A DNA stretch of 64,000 nucleotides from Rhodococcus sp. RD6.2. GTDB lineage: Bacteria > Actinomycetota > Actinomycetes > Mycobacteriales > Mycobacteriaceae. Position numbers and translations under genes: made by a program. Below, in pieces: positions 9,996-19,571 of this stretch. Below the pieces are notes generated by a model. That model ran no database searches. It was not told the DNA's origin and worked only from the letters and a program-made list of their open reading frames with translations. The stretch lies in NCBI RefSeq assembly GCF_001040705.1, contig NZ_CVQP01000003.1:62001-126000 (forward strand). The letters run 5' to 3'. Every line of letters starts with the position of its first letter. The first letter of the stretch is position 1.

Positions 9996-10000
9996 CGGCG

Positions 10001-10633
10001 ATGCGACTGTTTCTCGCGTCGTACCGGTTCGGCGCGCACCGTGACCGGTTCGTGCACCTCGTCGGCGGCTCGGGCCGGGTCGCGGTGATCGCGAACGCAG
10101 CGGATGCATGGGGAACGGCGCGGGACTCTGCCGTGGTGTCCGACCTGGTTCCGTTACGGAGACTCGGTTTCGACGCGCACGAGTTGGACCTGCGAAAGTA
10201 CGCAGGCACGCCCGACGAGCTGCGGAATCACCTGGCGGGGTGCGACGCGGTGTGGGTCCGTGGCGGCAACACCTTCGTGTTGCGCGCACGGCTCGCGGCG
10301 TGCGGCGGTGACGCGGTTCTGACGGATCTGCTGCGGCAGGATGCGCTGGCGTATGCCGGCTACAGTGCGGGCGCGTGTGTGATGTCGCCGAGCTTGCGCG
10401 GCCTCGAACTCGTGGACGACCCGGCCGAGGTCGAGGCGGTGTGCGGGACGACGCCGATCTGGGACGGTCTCGGTCTGATCGATTTCGCAATCGTGCCGCA
10501 CCATCGTTCTCCGGGCTATCCGGCAGAGGAGGTCGAGTTGATCGACCGCATCGCCGACGGCTACCTGAGGTCGGGCGTGAAATACAGAACCCTCACCGAT
10601 GACGAGGTCGTCGTGATCGATGAGGGTTCGTGA
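10001..10633 (+). CDS. pepE: Peptidase S51 (peptidase E-like)
   Basis: 210-aa serine peptidase of family S51, which cleaves Asp-Xaa dipeptides or related acidic substrates. It has the nucleophile motif GYSAGA (S122), VRGGN at 86-90, and the PHHRS histidine block (H167/H168). The ATG at 10001 lies 5 nt after the DinB-gene stop. A 9-bp inverted repeat, GAACCCTCA (10587-10595) / TGAGGGTTC (10621-10629), overlaps its 3' end and may act as the terminator before the convergent gene at 10642. Confidence 0.87.
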   Translation: MRLFLASYRFGAHRDRFVHLVGGSGRVAVIANAADAWGTARDSAVVSDLVPLRRLGFDAHELDLRKYAGTPDELRNHLAGCDAVWVRGGNTFVLRARLAACGGDAVLTDLLRQDALAYAGYSAGACVMSPSLRGLELVDDPAEVEAVCGTTPIWDGLGLIDFAIVPHHRSPGYPAEEVELIDRIADGYLRSGVKYRTLTDDEVVVIDEGS

Positions 10634-10641
10634 ATGTCGGA

Positions 10642-10962
10642 TCAGCCGAGAACGCCCGAGCGGGTGCAGAGGACGGGAAGCAGCGACGGGCGGCGCGGAG
10701 CCTTGAGTCGTCGCCGGGAGATCTCGTCGGCTCCCGCGAGCAGCGCGTCGACGAGGATCTCGGGGTCGCGGCGCCATGCCGCGACCACTCCGGCAAGGGC
10801 CTCGTCCGTGAACAGTCCACTGTCCGAGAGCGCCTCCCGCCAGGTGTTCAGCTCACCGTCGCGCACCTGGTCGACGGCGTGGACGTCGATCTCCCCGCCA
10901 TCCCACTCACAGGACAGAACCGCACTCATCAACTCTTGGGTCGGAGTTGCCAGGTTGTTCAT
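10642..10962 (-). CDS. Small conserved protein, tandem paralogue 1
   Basis: 106-aa acidic protein of unknown function. The core SGLFTDEALAGVVAAW RRDPEILVDALLAGADE is mirrored in the next gene, which has SGLL, AAWRGNPELLVDALLDGADE and a basic RR tail. There is no signal peptide. The start at 10962 (MNNLATPTQE) is chosen over an in-frame ATG at 11100 because the paralogue aligns from there. I know of no named domain. Confidence 0.7.
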   Translation of the reverse strand: MNNLATPTQELMSAVLSCEWDGGEIDVHAVDQVRDGELNTWREALSDSGLFTDEALAGVVAAWRRDPEILVDALLAGADEISRRRLKAPRRPSLLPVLCTRSGVLG

Positions 10963-11151
10963 ACGGCCGATCCCTTCGTCGTAATGACTTCGAGCGACGG
11001 TGTAACACTGTGACGCCGTCGAGCGATTGGAGCCCAACCTAGCCGGAATTCTCGGCCTTGACGAGGACGAATCGCCACAATCTGGTAACAGAGTGTCCAC
11101 TGTGACTGATGTGACGAACGAGACGACGAACGGTCGGCCGCCCTCCGGGGA

Positions 11152-11463
11152 TCAGCTGACGAACGCGGCTTCGGCCGCGACAGCGGCAGGCACCCGCGAC
11201 GCCCGCACTCGCCGCGAGGTGACCTCGTCGGCGCCATCCAACAGGGCGTCGACCAGGAGTTCCGGATTTCCACGCCAGGCAGCTTCGAGGTCGCGCACCA
11301 TGTCGTTGGCAAGCAGTCCGGAGTCGGCGACGGCGCAGACCCAGTCGTCCAGCTTTCCGGCCCTGATCGCGTCGACGGCATCCGAGTCGACGGAGTCCAG
11401 GTCGTCGAACTCATAGGCGAAGATTGCCCGCACGATCCCGTCGATTGCACTCGTCACGGCCAT
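11152..11463 (-). CDS. Small conserved protein, tandem paralogue 2
   Basis: 103-aa paralogue of the preceding gene, transcribed just upstream of it on the same strand. The N-terminal half is acidic (EFDDLDSVDSDAVDAI) and the shared C-terminal core is LVDALLDGADE followed by RR. The ATG at 11463 has GGAG six bases upstream; a TTG four codons earlier would bury that site. The 189-bp gap between the copies suggests separate promoters. The function is unknown; this looks like a recent local duplication. Confidence 0.7.
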   Translation of the reverse strand: MAVTSAIDGIVRAIFAYEFDDLDSVDSDAVDAIRAGKLDDWVCAVADSGLLANDMVRDLEAAWRGNPELLVDALLDGADEVTSRRVRASRVPAAVAAEAAFVS

Positions 11464-11907
11464 CGGTAACTCCAATCACGCACTCCGCGCATCCGGGCGC
11501 GGTAACAACGAGCGTCGGCCAACCAACCGACACTTTCGCCGGACCTGTAACGAATCACCGGTACCGAGCGATGGGGGCAATCTAGCGCGGTCAGAGCATT
11601 GTTTGTATAGCCAGCATCGAAACATCTGGTTAACCGGCGTGTGTGATGCACCACAAAATACTCATACACCCCCCGGCTGGTTCCGGAGGCGATATGGATC
11701 GACTCCCCCGTCCGGTGGACGGCCTCGGCACGGCGCGCACGCCTGCCCACCCGGCACGACACTCGCACTCACGACGGAATCCGCCCCGGAGCGCACCGGG
11801 CGGGTACAGACTGAGGGAGGCACCCGCAGGCGTGACCCGCGTCGGCAACGACCTGGAGTGGACGGCGGCGTGTGCGCAACCGCAGTCGACGACGTTGGGA
11901 GTGCGAC
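11464..11907. promoter_or_regulatory. Divergent intergenic region
   Basis: 444 bp between the paralogue pair and the acyltransferase operon. The segment 11560-11690 is AT-richer (TTGTTTGTATAGC, TGGTTAACC, ACAAAATACTCATAC) and probably contains both promoters. I see no convincing gene or hairpin. Confidence 0.4.
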
Positions 11908-13374
11908 ATGGGTGACGGCCGACCTCTCGTTCCTCCGAGCGCGGTGGATGTCGACCTCTCCGGTGTGGCAGCGGGTTGGGACCGCACCATGTCCGATCTC
12001 GAGGCGGGCATGTGGCGGATGGAGGAGGCACAGCCGAGGCTCCGATCGCCGATCGTCGCCGTGGACGTCCTCGACGAGTCCCCTGACTGGGATCGGCTCG
12101 TGCGGGCGCACGAATGGGCGTCGCACATCGTCCCGCGAATTCGGATGCGCGCCGTGGAACCCGTTTTCGGCCTGGGCAATCCGGTGTGGTCGGTGGACCC
12201 GGAGTTCGACCTGGACTACCACCTGCGTCGGGTTCGGTTGCCCGAGCCCGCGACGTTCGACCACGCGCTGCGGATCTGCAGGCATCTGGCCTGCGAGCCG
12301 TTCGACAAGGCCAGGCCCCCGTGGACGGCGATGCTGATCGAGGGACTCGACGACGGCCGCGCGGTCTACTTCGTCAAGACCCACCACAGCATGACCGACG
12401 GCATGGGCGGCATCGGCCTGATGACGCTCCTGCACAGCAGGCGCCGCGAGCCGACCCCGGACAAGCCCGACCGTCTGCCCGCGCCGCCGGAGAACCTGAA
12501 CACCGTGACGGCCTTCGGTGAGGAGGTCGTCACGCAGTTACGCCGCACTCCAGGCCTCATCCGAGGGCTCGTCGACGGCGCGGTGCGCACCGCGGCGGCA
12601 GCCGTCACCGATCCGTTGGGGACGGCGGGCGACGTGCTCGGCTACGCGAACTCACTGCGCCGTATCGTCACGCCGCCGCCGGCGGAAGGCTCTCCCCTGC
12701 TCCGCGACCGCGGCCTCGGACGGTGGTTCGGCGTCCTCGAAGTCGGTCTGCCCGAACTCAAGACCGCGGCCAAGGCGGCAGGCGGCTCGGTGAACGACGC
12801 CTACGTCGCCGCGCTGCTCGGAGGATTCGCCCGGTATCAGCGTGCACGAGGCCAGGAGCCCTCCCCCGTCCCGATGGGTATGCCGGTGAACATGCGCACC
12901 GCCTCGGATCCGTCGGGCGGCAACCGGTTCACCGCGGTCCGGTTCGTGGGTCCCGCGACCGTGGACGACCCCACCGAGCGCATCGCGAAGGTGCGGGCGA
13001 TCGTCCTCGGGTTGCGGGAGGAACCGGCGATCGACGCACTCGACATGGCCGCGCCCGTCTTGTCCCGACTCCCGACCTGGTTGCTCGCCAACTGGTACCT
13101 GTCACAGTCGACGGGACTCGATCTGCAGGCCAGCAACGTCGCCGGAGTTCCCGTTCCGGTCTACCTCGCGGGCGCACGGATCGAGCGAATGTTCCCGTTC
13201 GGCCCGGCACCGGGCTGCGCGGTGATGGCGACGATGGTCTCGCACGTCGGAGTGTGCTGCATCGGAGTCAACCTCGACACCGCCGCGGTAGCCGATCCGA
13301 AGCTGTTCATGGACTGCCTCCAGGAGGCCCTCGACGAAGTGGTGGCCCTTGGCGTGTCCGACGGGTCGAGGTGA
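11908..13374 (+). CDS. Wax ester synthase / diacylglycerol acyltransferase
   Basis: Bacterial WS/DGAT, 488 aa, making triacylglycerol (or wax esters) from diacylglycerol and acyl-CoA at the membrane or lipid body surface. The condensing motif HHSMTDG (H159, H160, D164) matches HHxxxDG. The second conserved block, with PMGMPVNMRT, is about 160 residues on. The ATG at 11908 follows GGGAGTGCGAC; the same leader reappears before plsB. It heads a WS/DGAT-plsB-HAD/plsC operon in the same order as M. tuberculosis Rv2484c-Rv2483c-Rv2482c (plsC and plsB swapped in number order by strand). Rhodococci carry many WS/DGAT paralogues. Confidence 0.93.
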   Translation: MGDGRPLVPPSAVDVDLSGVAAGWDRTMSDLEAGMWRMEEAQPRLRSPIVAVDVLDESPDWDRLVRAHEWASHIVPRIRMRAVEPVFGLGNPVWSVDPEFDLDYHLRRVRLPEPATFDHALRICRHLACEPFDKARPPWTAMLIEGLDDGRAVYFVKTHHSMTDGMGGIGLMTLLHSRRREPTPDKPDRLPAPPENLNTVTAFGEEVVTQLRRTPGLIRGLVDGAVRTAAAAVTDPLGTAGDVLGYANSLRRIVTPPPAEGSPLLRDRGLGRWFGVLEVGLPELKTAAKAAGGSVNDAYVAALLGGFARYQRARGQEPSPVPMGMPVNMRTASDPSGGNRFTAVRFVGPATVDDPTERIAKVRAIVLGLREEPAIDALDMAAPVLSRLPTWLLANWYLSQSTGLDLQASNVAGVPVPVYLAGARIERMFPFGPAPGCAVMATMVSHVGVCCIGVNLDTAAVADPKLFMDCLQEALDEVVALGVSDGSR

Positions 13375-13434
13375 CGACCTCGGCGAGGATGGAGGTGCTG
13401 TGAGCATGGCCGTGCAGCGAGGATGGGGAGTGCG

Positions 13435-15762
13435 ATGACGAACTCGACGAGGCCTCGGGTGTACCTGACCGAGGCGATGACGGAGACGGAGTCCGGGGTG
13501 CTGCACACCTGGCTCGGCGAGCAACTGAGCGACGCCACCGTCCCGGCGACCGCGGTCGCCATCACCGATCAGGCGCTGCTCGACCTGACGAGGCGCGAGG
13601 ACGACCCGCTCCTGACGCCGGTTCGGGTGGTGTGGCTGCCGCGGAACCCGAACGAGCCGGGCACGGTTCGCGTGCGCGAGGCGATATCACCGCGCGACCC
13701 ACTGCATCCGGGCCGCGGCGCGCAGCGTCGACTGCTCCGCACCGATCCGACGCGCTGCCGGGTGATCGAGGGTGAGCCCGCCCCGCTCAGCGACCTCGAA
13801 CGCCGCCTCGCGGAGGACGGCGGCGGATCGCTGCCCGAGTACATCCGAAGGCAGGCCGCGCTGGCACTGGAACGGGCCGAACGGACCCTGCTCGGCGACC
13901 AGTACAAGGTGTCGAGGTTCGTGGTCGACGAGATCACCGACAGCAGGCGGTACCGCGAGGGCATCCGTCGTCTCTCGGCGGAGCAGCACGTCCGACTCAG
14001 CGACGTCGACCAGCACGCCCGGGCATCCCTCGACGAGCTGGTCGCGACGCAGAGCAGACGCGCGGTCGCGCTGTGGGGCCGGCTGGGCCGCTACTTCTCC
14101 CGCGCCTACCGCCTCGACGTGGACACCGCCCGGTTCGACGAGCTGCGGGAACTCAACCGCCAGCACTCACTCGTATTCCTGCCGAGCCACCGCTCGTATC
14201 TCGACCCGCTGGTGCTGCGTCCGGCGCTGCTGGCCAACGATCTTCCGCTCAATCACGTCATGGGCGGCTTGAACATCAATTTCTGGCCGATCGGTCCGAT
14301 CGGGAAACGCAGTGGCACCGTGTTCATCCGGCGCAAGTTCGGCGACGACGAGGTGTACAAGTGGACGCTGCGCGAGTACATGCGGTACCTGATCACGAAG
14401 CGGTTCAACCTCGAGTGGTATATCGAGGGCGGCCGCGGCCGCACCGGAAAGCTGCGGCCGCCGCGCTTCGGGATTCTCACGTACCTCGCGCAGGCGTTCC
14501 AGTCGTCGGTCGCCTCGGACGTGTATCTCGTTCCGGTCTCTCTCATCTACGACCAGTTGTACGAGGTGTCGGCGATGGCGGCGGAGGCGCACGGCGAGGT
14601 CAAGCAGAAGGAAGGTCTGCGGTGGATGGTCGGCTACGTCCGCGCGCAGGGTGAGCGCAACGGTGTCGCGCACGTGACCATCGGCAGACCGTTGTCGTTG
14701 GCACAGGCTCTCGCCCAGGAATCCGATCAGCGTCGCGCCATCCAGAAGACGGCGTTCGAGGTCTGTCACCGCATCAACGAGGTCACGCCGATCACCGCCT
14801 CGTCGCTGGTGCTGCTCGCCTTCCTCGGCATCGAGGATCGTGCGCTGACCGTCCGCGAGTTGGAGCTCATCCTGACTCCGCTCATCGAATACATCGTGAT
14901 CCGGGACCTGCCGACGGCAGGCGACGTCGACCTGACGAACCCGCAGGTGGTGCGGAAGGCACTGCAGACACACCTGGATTCGGGTGTCCTGCGGCGCTAC
15001 GCCGAGGGTGACGAGCTCGTCTACTATCTCGGATCCGATCAGCACCTCGTCGCGGCGTTCTACCGCAACAACAGCATCCACTTCCTCGTCAACCGTGCGA
15101 TCGCGGAGTTGGTGATCCAGGGCGCCGTCGACGATCACCCCGACAATCTGGTGACGTCGGGGTGGGAAGACGCGAAACGCATCCGCGACATCCTCAAGTT
15201 CGAGTTCTTCTTCCCGGACAAGGCCACGTTCGAACAACAGATGCGGGACGAACTGACGATCATCCGCTCCGGCTGGGAGGACGACCTCGACGACCCCGAC
15301 CACGCGTCCACGATGCTGGCGGCGGTTCTCCCCTACCTGGCACACCGGGTGCTGCAGCCGTTCCTCGAAGCCTACGAGGTGGTGGCCGATCAGCTGGTCG
15401 TGATGCCGGTGTCGTCGACCTTCGACGAGAAATCGTTCATGACAAAGTGTCTCGGAATCGCCAAACAGCGCCGCTTGCGCCAGCAGATCGCCAGCAGCGA
15501 GTCGATCTCGAGCGAACTGTTCGGCACCGCCCTGGCACTGGCCCGCAATCGAGGGCTCGTCGAAACCGACGTCGAGGACGGTGACGCGGCGGGCGCCGAT
15601 GCCGTCGTGGTACGCCGGGAGGAGTTCGCCGCGGAGATCCGGGCCCTGGTCCGTCGGGTGCGGCGGATCCGGGAACTCGCCCACGAGCGACTTGCCACCC
15701 TGACCGAACCCGATGTGGCTTCGGGCGCACCGGAATCCAACTCGGACGGACCAAGCGCATGA
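13435..15762 (+). CDS. plsB: Glycerol-3-phosphate 1-O-acyltransferase
   Basis: First acyltransferase of phospholipid and triacylglycerol synthesis, acylating sn-glycerol 3-phosphate. About 775 aa, the long PlsB type. Acyltransferase motif I is HRSYLD (H252, D257) and motif III is EGGRGRTGK (331-339); the long helical C-terminal half is typical. ATG 13435 has GGGAG 4 nt upstream; an in-frame ATG at 13423 is possible. It overlaps the next gene by four bases (ATGA). Confidence 0.93.
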   Translation: MTNSTRPRVYLTEAMTETESGVLHTWLGEQLSDATVPATAVAITDQALLDLTRREDDPLLTPVRVVWLPRNPNEPGTVRVREAISPRDPLHPGRGAQRRLLRTDPTRCRVIEGEPAPLSDLERRLAEDGGGSLPEYIRRQAALALERAERTLLGDQYKVSRFVVDEITDSRRYREGIRRLSAEQHVRLSDVDQHARASLDELVATQSRRAVALWGRLGRYFSRAYRLDVDTARFDELRELNRQHSLVFLPSHRSYLDPLVLRPALLANDLPLNHVMGGLNINFWPIGPIGKRSGTVFIRRKFGDDEVYKWTLREYMRYLITKRFNLEWYIEGGRGRTGKLRPPRFGILTYLAQAFQSSVASDVYLVPVSLIYDQLYEVSAMAAEAHGEVKQKEGLRWMVGYVRAQGERNGVAHVTIGRPLSLAQALAQESDQRRAIQKTAFEVCHRINEVTPITASSLVLLAFLGIEDRALTVRELELILTPLIEYIVIRDLPTAGDVDLTNPQVVRKALQTHLDSGVLRRYAEGDELVYYLGSDQHLVAAFYRNNSIHFLVNRAIAELVIQGAVDDHPDNLVTSGWEDAKRIRDILKFEFFFPDKATFEQQMRDELTIIRSGWEDDLDDPDHASTMLAAVLPYLAHRVLQPFLEAYEVVADQLVVMPVSSTFDEKSFMTKCLGIAKQRRLRQQIASSESISSELFGTALALARNRGLVETDVEDGDAAGADAVVVRREEFAAEIRALVRRVRRIRELAHERLATLTEPDVASGAPESNSDGPSA

Positions 15763-17192
15763 CCGCCCTCGACGACCTGTACCGGGCGATTGCGGAGGCG
15801 CCGCCCGGCCCGGGAACGCTGGCGGCCTTCGACCTCGACGGCACCCTGATCTCGGGGTACTCGGCGTCCGTCGTGTACCGGGATCGACTGCGCAGCTTCG
15901 ACATCAGTCTCGGCGAGCTGCTGCGCACGACGGGTGCGGCCTTCGACACGCAGTTCCGGGGAGCCGACGTCGGCGCACTGATGGACATCGCCGTGCAGGC
16001 CCTCGCAGGCAGGCAGGACGACGAACTGCGGGAGTGGGGTCTGCGGCTGTTCCGGCAGCAGATCGCGGGCATGATCTACCGCGACGCCCGTGACATCCTC
16101 GCCGCGCACCGTAGGGCCGGGCACACAATCGTCATGGCGACGTCCGCGACGCCGTACCAGGCGCAGTACGTCGCGGACGACCTCGACATCGCCGACGTGC
16201 TCTGCTCGACTCCCGAAGTGGTGGACGGCATGCTGACCGGACGCCTCGCGGCACCGCCGCTGTGGGGCGAGGCGAAGGCGAAGGCACTCGCCGAGTACGC
16301 GGCCGATCACGGCGCCGACCTCGCGGACGCGTTCGCCTACTCGAATGGCAACGAGGACGTGCCGATGCTCGAGTCGGTGGGCAGGCCCGTTGCGCTCAAT
16401 CCGGACCGCAGCCTCACCCGACGCGCCCAGCGCAGCGAGTGGCCCGTGGTGCGCCTCGCGGAGCCGCAGCGCGGACCGACGGTGTTGTCCACGGCCCGCA
16501 CCGCGACCGCGCTCGGTGCGCTGATGACCGCCAGTGCGGTCGGCGTCGGCGCCGGTCTGCTGACCCGCAGTCGCCAGAACGCGGCGAATCTCGTCGGGAC
16601 CGTCGGGCCCGATCTCGCGTTGGCGATCCTCGGGATTCACGTCGAGGTACAGGGACGCGACAACGCGTGGAGCCATCGTCCCGCGGTCTTCATGTTCAAC
16701 CACCAGAGTTCGCTGGACGTGCTCGTGCTCGGGACCGTCATCCGCCGGGACGTCACGGGCGTGGCGAAGCAGGAGGCGGCGCACGATCCGCGTTTCGCTC
16801 CCGTCGGGGCGTTGCTCGACGTCGCATACGTCGATCGGGCCGACACGTCACGAGCCAAGGCCGCGCTCGCTCCCGCGGTGCAGAAGCTGAAGTCGGGGAT
16901 CTCCATCGCGATCGCGCCGGAGGGAACCCGGTCTCCCACTCCGAAACTCGGCCGGTTCAAGAAGGGCGGCTTCCACCTGGCGCTGCAGGCCGGGGTTCCG
17001 GTCGTGCCGATCGTCATCCACGATGCAGGCGAACTGATGTGGCGCAATTCGTTCGTCGCCCACCCCGGTACGGTTCACGCCGAGGTCCTCGATCCGGTGC
17101 CGACGACCGACTGGACGACGGAGAATCTCGACGACCACGTCCGCGAAGTGCGCGAGCTGTTCGAGGAATGCCTGCGACGGGGTCCGCGATGA
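15759..17192 (+). CDS. plsC: Bifunctional HAD phosphatase / 1-acylglycerol-3-phosphate acyltransferase
   Basis: 477-aa fusion. Residues 20-230 form a HAD-IB hydrolase with nucleophile motif FDLDGT (D25, D27), related to phosphoserine phosphatase. Residues 285-460 form a PlsC acyltransferase with HQSSLD (H315, D320) and EGTRS at about 388. It matches the layout of M. tuberculosis Rv2483c. The PlsC part should acylate lysophosphatidate made by the upstream PlsB. The HAD part might dephosphorylate the lipid product to diacylglycerol for the WS/DGAT; that link is inference. Confidence 0.92.
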   Translation: MTALDDLYRAIAEAPPGPGTLAAFDLDGTLISGYSASVVYRDRLRSFDISLGELLRTTGAAFDTQFRGADVGALMDIAVQALAGRQDDELREWGLRLFRQQIAGMIYRDARDILAAHRRAGHTIVMATSATPYQAQYVADDLDIADVLCSTPEVVDGMLTGRLAAPPLWGEAKAKALAEYAADHGADLADAFAYSNGNEDVPMLESVGRPVALNPDRSLTRRAQRSEWPVVRLAEPQRGPTVLSTARTATALGALMTASAVGVGAGLLTRSRQNAANLVGTVGPDLALAILGIHVEVQGRDNAWSHRPAVFMFNHQSSLDVLVLGTVIRRDVTGVAKQEAAHDPRFAPVGALLDVAYVDRADTSRAKAALAPAVQKLKSGISIAIAPEGTRSPTPKLGRFKKGGFHLALQAGVPVVPIVIHDAGELMWRNSFVAHPGTVHAEVLDPVPTTDWTTENLDDHVREVRELFEECLRRGPR

Positions 17193-17761
17193 TCACTCGC
17201 GCCGCTGCGCTGGGCACCGCTGTCCTGGGCGCCGTGGCGATCCTCGCGGGGTGCTCCTCGGACGACGAACCACCGAAATCGATCACCATCGAGTTGGCAC
17301 CCACGGACCAGGTCGCGTCGGCGACGACGGACATTCCGGTCGCGGACCGGTGCACCGCCGACGAACTGTCGCTGAACCTCGGGCGCACCGACGGGTCGGC
17401 GGGGTCCGTGACGATGCCGCTGGTGTTCACGAACACCGGGGACCGCACCTGCATCCTGTCCGGCTTCCCCGGCGTCTCCTACGTCACCGCCGAGAACGGC
17501 ACGGAGGTCGGCGCGGCGGCGACGCGGTCGGGTTCGCCGAGCGGTCCCGTCACCCTGGCCCCCGGCGGACGCGCGACGGCGTCGGTCCGCGCGGTGCAGG
17601 TCCTGAACTACCCGGACTACCAGTGTGGCCCGACACCGGTTGCCGGACTTCACGTGTATCCGCCGGACGACTCGGCCGCACTGTTCGTCGCCTACCCGGG
17701 CACCGGATGCGCACTGCCCAACGTGGATCAACTGCAGGTCACCGCGGTCGCACCGATGTGA
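17189..17761 (+). CDS. DUF4232 lipoprotein
   Basis: 190-aa exported lipoprotein. The signal peptide ends in the lipobox LAGC (C22), followed by a short linker and a DUF4232 immunoglobulin-like domain (CTADELSLNLGRTDGS, then FTNTGDRTCILSGFPGV). Four further cysteines probably form disulfides. Its start overlaps the plsC stop (ATGA), so it is read as the last or near-last gene of the lipid operon. A role at the cell surface is implied but nothing more specific. Confidence 0.87.
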   Translation: MITRAAALGTAVLGAVAILAGCSSDDEPPKSITIELAPTDQVASATTDIPVADRCTADELSLNLGRTDGSAGSVTMPLVFTNTGDRTCILSGFPGVSYVTAENGTEVGAAATRSGSPSGPVTLAPGGRATASVRAVQVLNYPDYQCGPTPVAGLHVYPPDDSAALFVAYPGTGCALPNVDQLQVTAVAPM

Positions 17762-17778
17762 TCGCCGAAAGGGGCGTC

Positions 17779-18132
17779 ATGGCAGAGACATTCGACTCGG
17801 TGGACGACTACCTGGCGTCGTTCCCCGACGAGACCCGCGAGGTGCTCGACGGGATCCGGCGCACGCTCCACGACGCCGTTCCGGACGCAGGCGAGAAGAT
17901 CAGCTACCAGATCCCCACTCTCACCGTCGACGGCAAGTCGGTCGTGCACTTCGCCGGGTGGGCCAAGCACGTCAGTGTGTATCCCCTCCCGGAGGGCGAC
18001 GACGCGTTCGCCGCCGATCTCGCCCCCTACCGGTCCGGCCCGGGAACCGCGAAGTTCCCGTTGAGCGAGCCGATCCCCTACGACCTGATCGGCCGCATCG
18101 CCACCTTCCTCGTGATCGAACGCGCCGGATGA
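17779..18132 (+). CDS. DUF1801 domain protein
   Basis: 117-aa soluble protein of the DUF1801/YdhG family. The family pattern is clear: DDYLASFPDETREVLDGIR, then EKISYQIPTL, VVHFAGWAKHVSVYPLP and a C-terminal GTAKFPLSEPIP block. The fold is SRPBCC-neighbouring and function is unknown. It starts 17 nt after the lipoprotein stop with a GAAAGGGG Shine-Dalgarno. Confidence 0.87.
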   Translation: MAETFDSVDDYLASFPDETREVLDGIRRTLHDAVPDAGEKISYQIPTLTVDGKSVVHFAGWAKHVSVYPLPEGDDAFAADLAPYRSGPGTAKFPLSEPIPYDLIGRIATFLVIERAG

Positions 18133-18196
18133 GCCACCGACGACCCCGGCGGGGCGCCTGGTGGCCACGCGGGGACCGTGAGCGAATGATGAGGGC

Positions 18197-19564
18197 ATGA
18201 CCGCTGATCTGACCGCCCTCGCCGGGGAACTCCCCGACGGAGTCCTCCTCACCGACCCCGACATCGTCGCCGGCTACCGCCAGGACTGGGCCGCCGACCC
18301 GAACGCGGGCACACCGCTCGCGGTGGTGCGCGCCACCAGCACCGACGACGTGCAGACCGCGGTGCGGTGGGCCGCCGCGCACCGCGTCCCGGTGGTGCCG
18401 CGCGGCGCCGGATCGGGGCTGTCGGGTGGTTCGTCCGCCGTCGACGGTGGGATCGTGTTGTCCACCGAGCGCATGCGGGCCGTGGAGGTCGATCCGGTGA
18501 CACGCACCGCCGTCGTCGGTCCCGGGTTGCTCAACGCCGAGGTCAAGCAGGCCGCTGCCGAGCACGGTCTCTGGTACCCGCCTGACCCGTCGTCGTTCGA
18601 GATCTGCTCGATCGGGGGCAACGCCGCCACCAACGCGGGCGGCCTGTGCTGCGTGAAGTACGGCGTCACCACGGACTATGTGCTCGGGATGCAGGTGGTG
18701 CTGGCCGACGGGACGGCGGTTCGGTTGGGTGGGCCGCGGCTGAAGGATGTGGCGGGCCTGTCCTTGACGAAGTTGTTCGTGGGCAGCGAGGGCACTCTCG
18801 GCGTCATCACCGAGCTGACCCTCAAACTGATTCCGGCGCAACCGCCGAGGTCGACGATGGTTGCGTCGTTCGCGACGGTGGAGGCCGCGGCGGAAGCGGT
18901 GCTGGCGATCACCCGAACGCTGCGCCCGGCGATGCTCGAGTTCATGGACCAGGCGTCGATCAACGCCGTCGAGGATTCGCTGCGGATGGGACTGGACCGG
19001 TCCGCCCGCGCCCTGCTGTTGGCGCAGTCCGACGCTCCGGGTGCTGCCGCGGAACAGGAGATCGCCGCGATGGTCGCGGCCTGTGAATCCTGTTCCGCCA
19101 CCGAGGTGTTCGCCACCGACGATCCCGACGAGGGTGAGGCGTTCACCGCCGCCCGCCGCGCGGTGTTCCCCGCAGTGCAGGCGCTCGGGTCTCTGCTCCT
19201 CGAGGACGTAGGGGTGCCGATGCAGGCGCTGCCGACGCTGATCGCAGGCGTCGAGCGCATCGCCGCCGACTGCGGGGTCCGGATCTGTGTCGTCGCGCAT
19301 GCCGGCGACGGGAACACCCACCCGCTGATCGTCTTCGACCCGAACGACACCGACGAGACCGCCCGCGCTCAGCGTGCGTTCGGTGACGTGATGGACCTGG
19401 CACTCCAGCTGGGCGGCACGATCACCGGCGAACACGGCGTGGGTCGCCTCAAGCGGGACTGGTTGCCGAACCAACTGGGGCCGGACGTGATGGACCTGAC
19501 CCGCCGGATCAAGAACGCTCTCGATCCGGACGGCATCCTCAATCCCGGCGCGGTCCTCTCCTGA
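18197..19564 (+). CDS. FAD-linked oxidase (GlcD/D-lactate dehydrogenase family)
   Basis: 455-aa flavoprotein with an N-terminal FAD_binding_4 domain (VPVVPRGAGSGLSGGS at about 65-80, GGNAATNAGG at about 140) and a C-terminal FAD-oxidase_C domain with HAGDGNTHP and GEHGVGRLK. It oxidises a 2-hydroxyacid such as glycolate or D-lactate, passing electrons to quinone or a partner. It resembles M. tuberculosis Rv1257c in size. It stands alone, with no iron-sulfur GlcF-type partner nearby. Confidence 0.9.
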   Translation: MTADLTALAGELPDGVLLTDPDIVAGYRQDWAADPNAGTPLAVVRATSTDDVQTAVRWAAAHRVPVVPRGAGSGLSGGSSAVDGGIVLSTERMRAVEVDPVTRTAVVGPGLLNAEVKQAAAEHGLWYPPDPSSFEICSIGGNAATNAGGLCCVKYGVTTDYVLGMQVVLADGTAVRLGGPRLKDVAGLSLTKLFVGSEGTLGVITELTLKLIPAQPPRSTMVASFATVEAAAEAVLAITRTLRPAMLEFMDQASINAVEDSLRMGLDRSARALLLAQSDAPGAAAEQEIAAMVAACESCSATEVFATDDPDEGEAFTAARRAVFPAVQALGSLLLEDVGVPMQALPTLIAGVERIAADCGVRICVVAHAGDGNTHPLIVFDPNDTDETARAQRAFGDVMDLALQLGGTITGEHGVGRLKRDWLPNQLGPDVMDLTRRIKNALDPDGILNPGAVLS

Positions 19565-19571
19565 CCCGGCG

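Noticed and set aside
14167-15684. 505-codon minus-strand frame over plsB.
   Set aside because: Shadow of plsB; no ribosome-binding site and biased composition.
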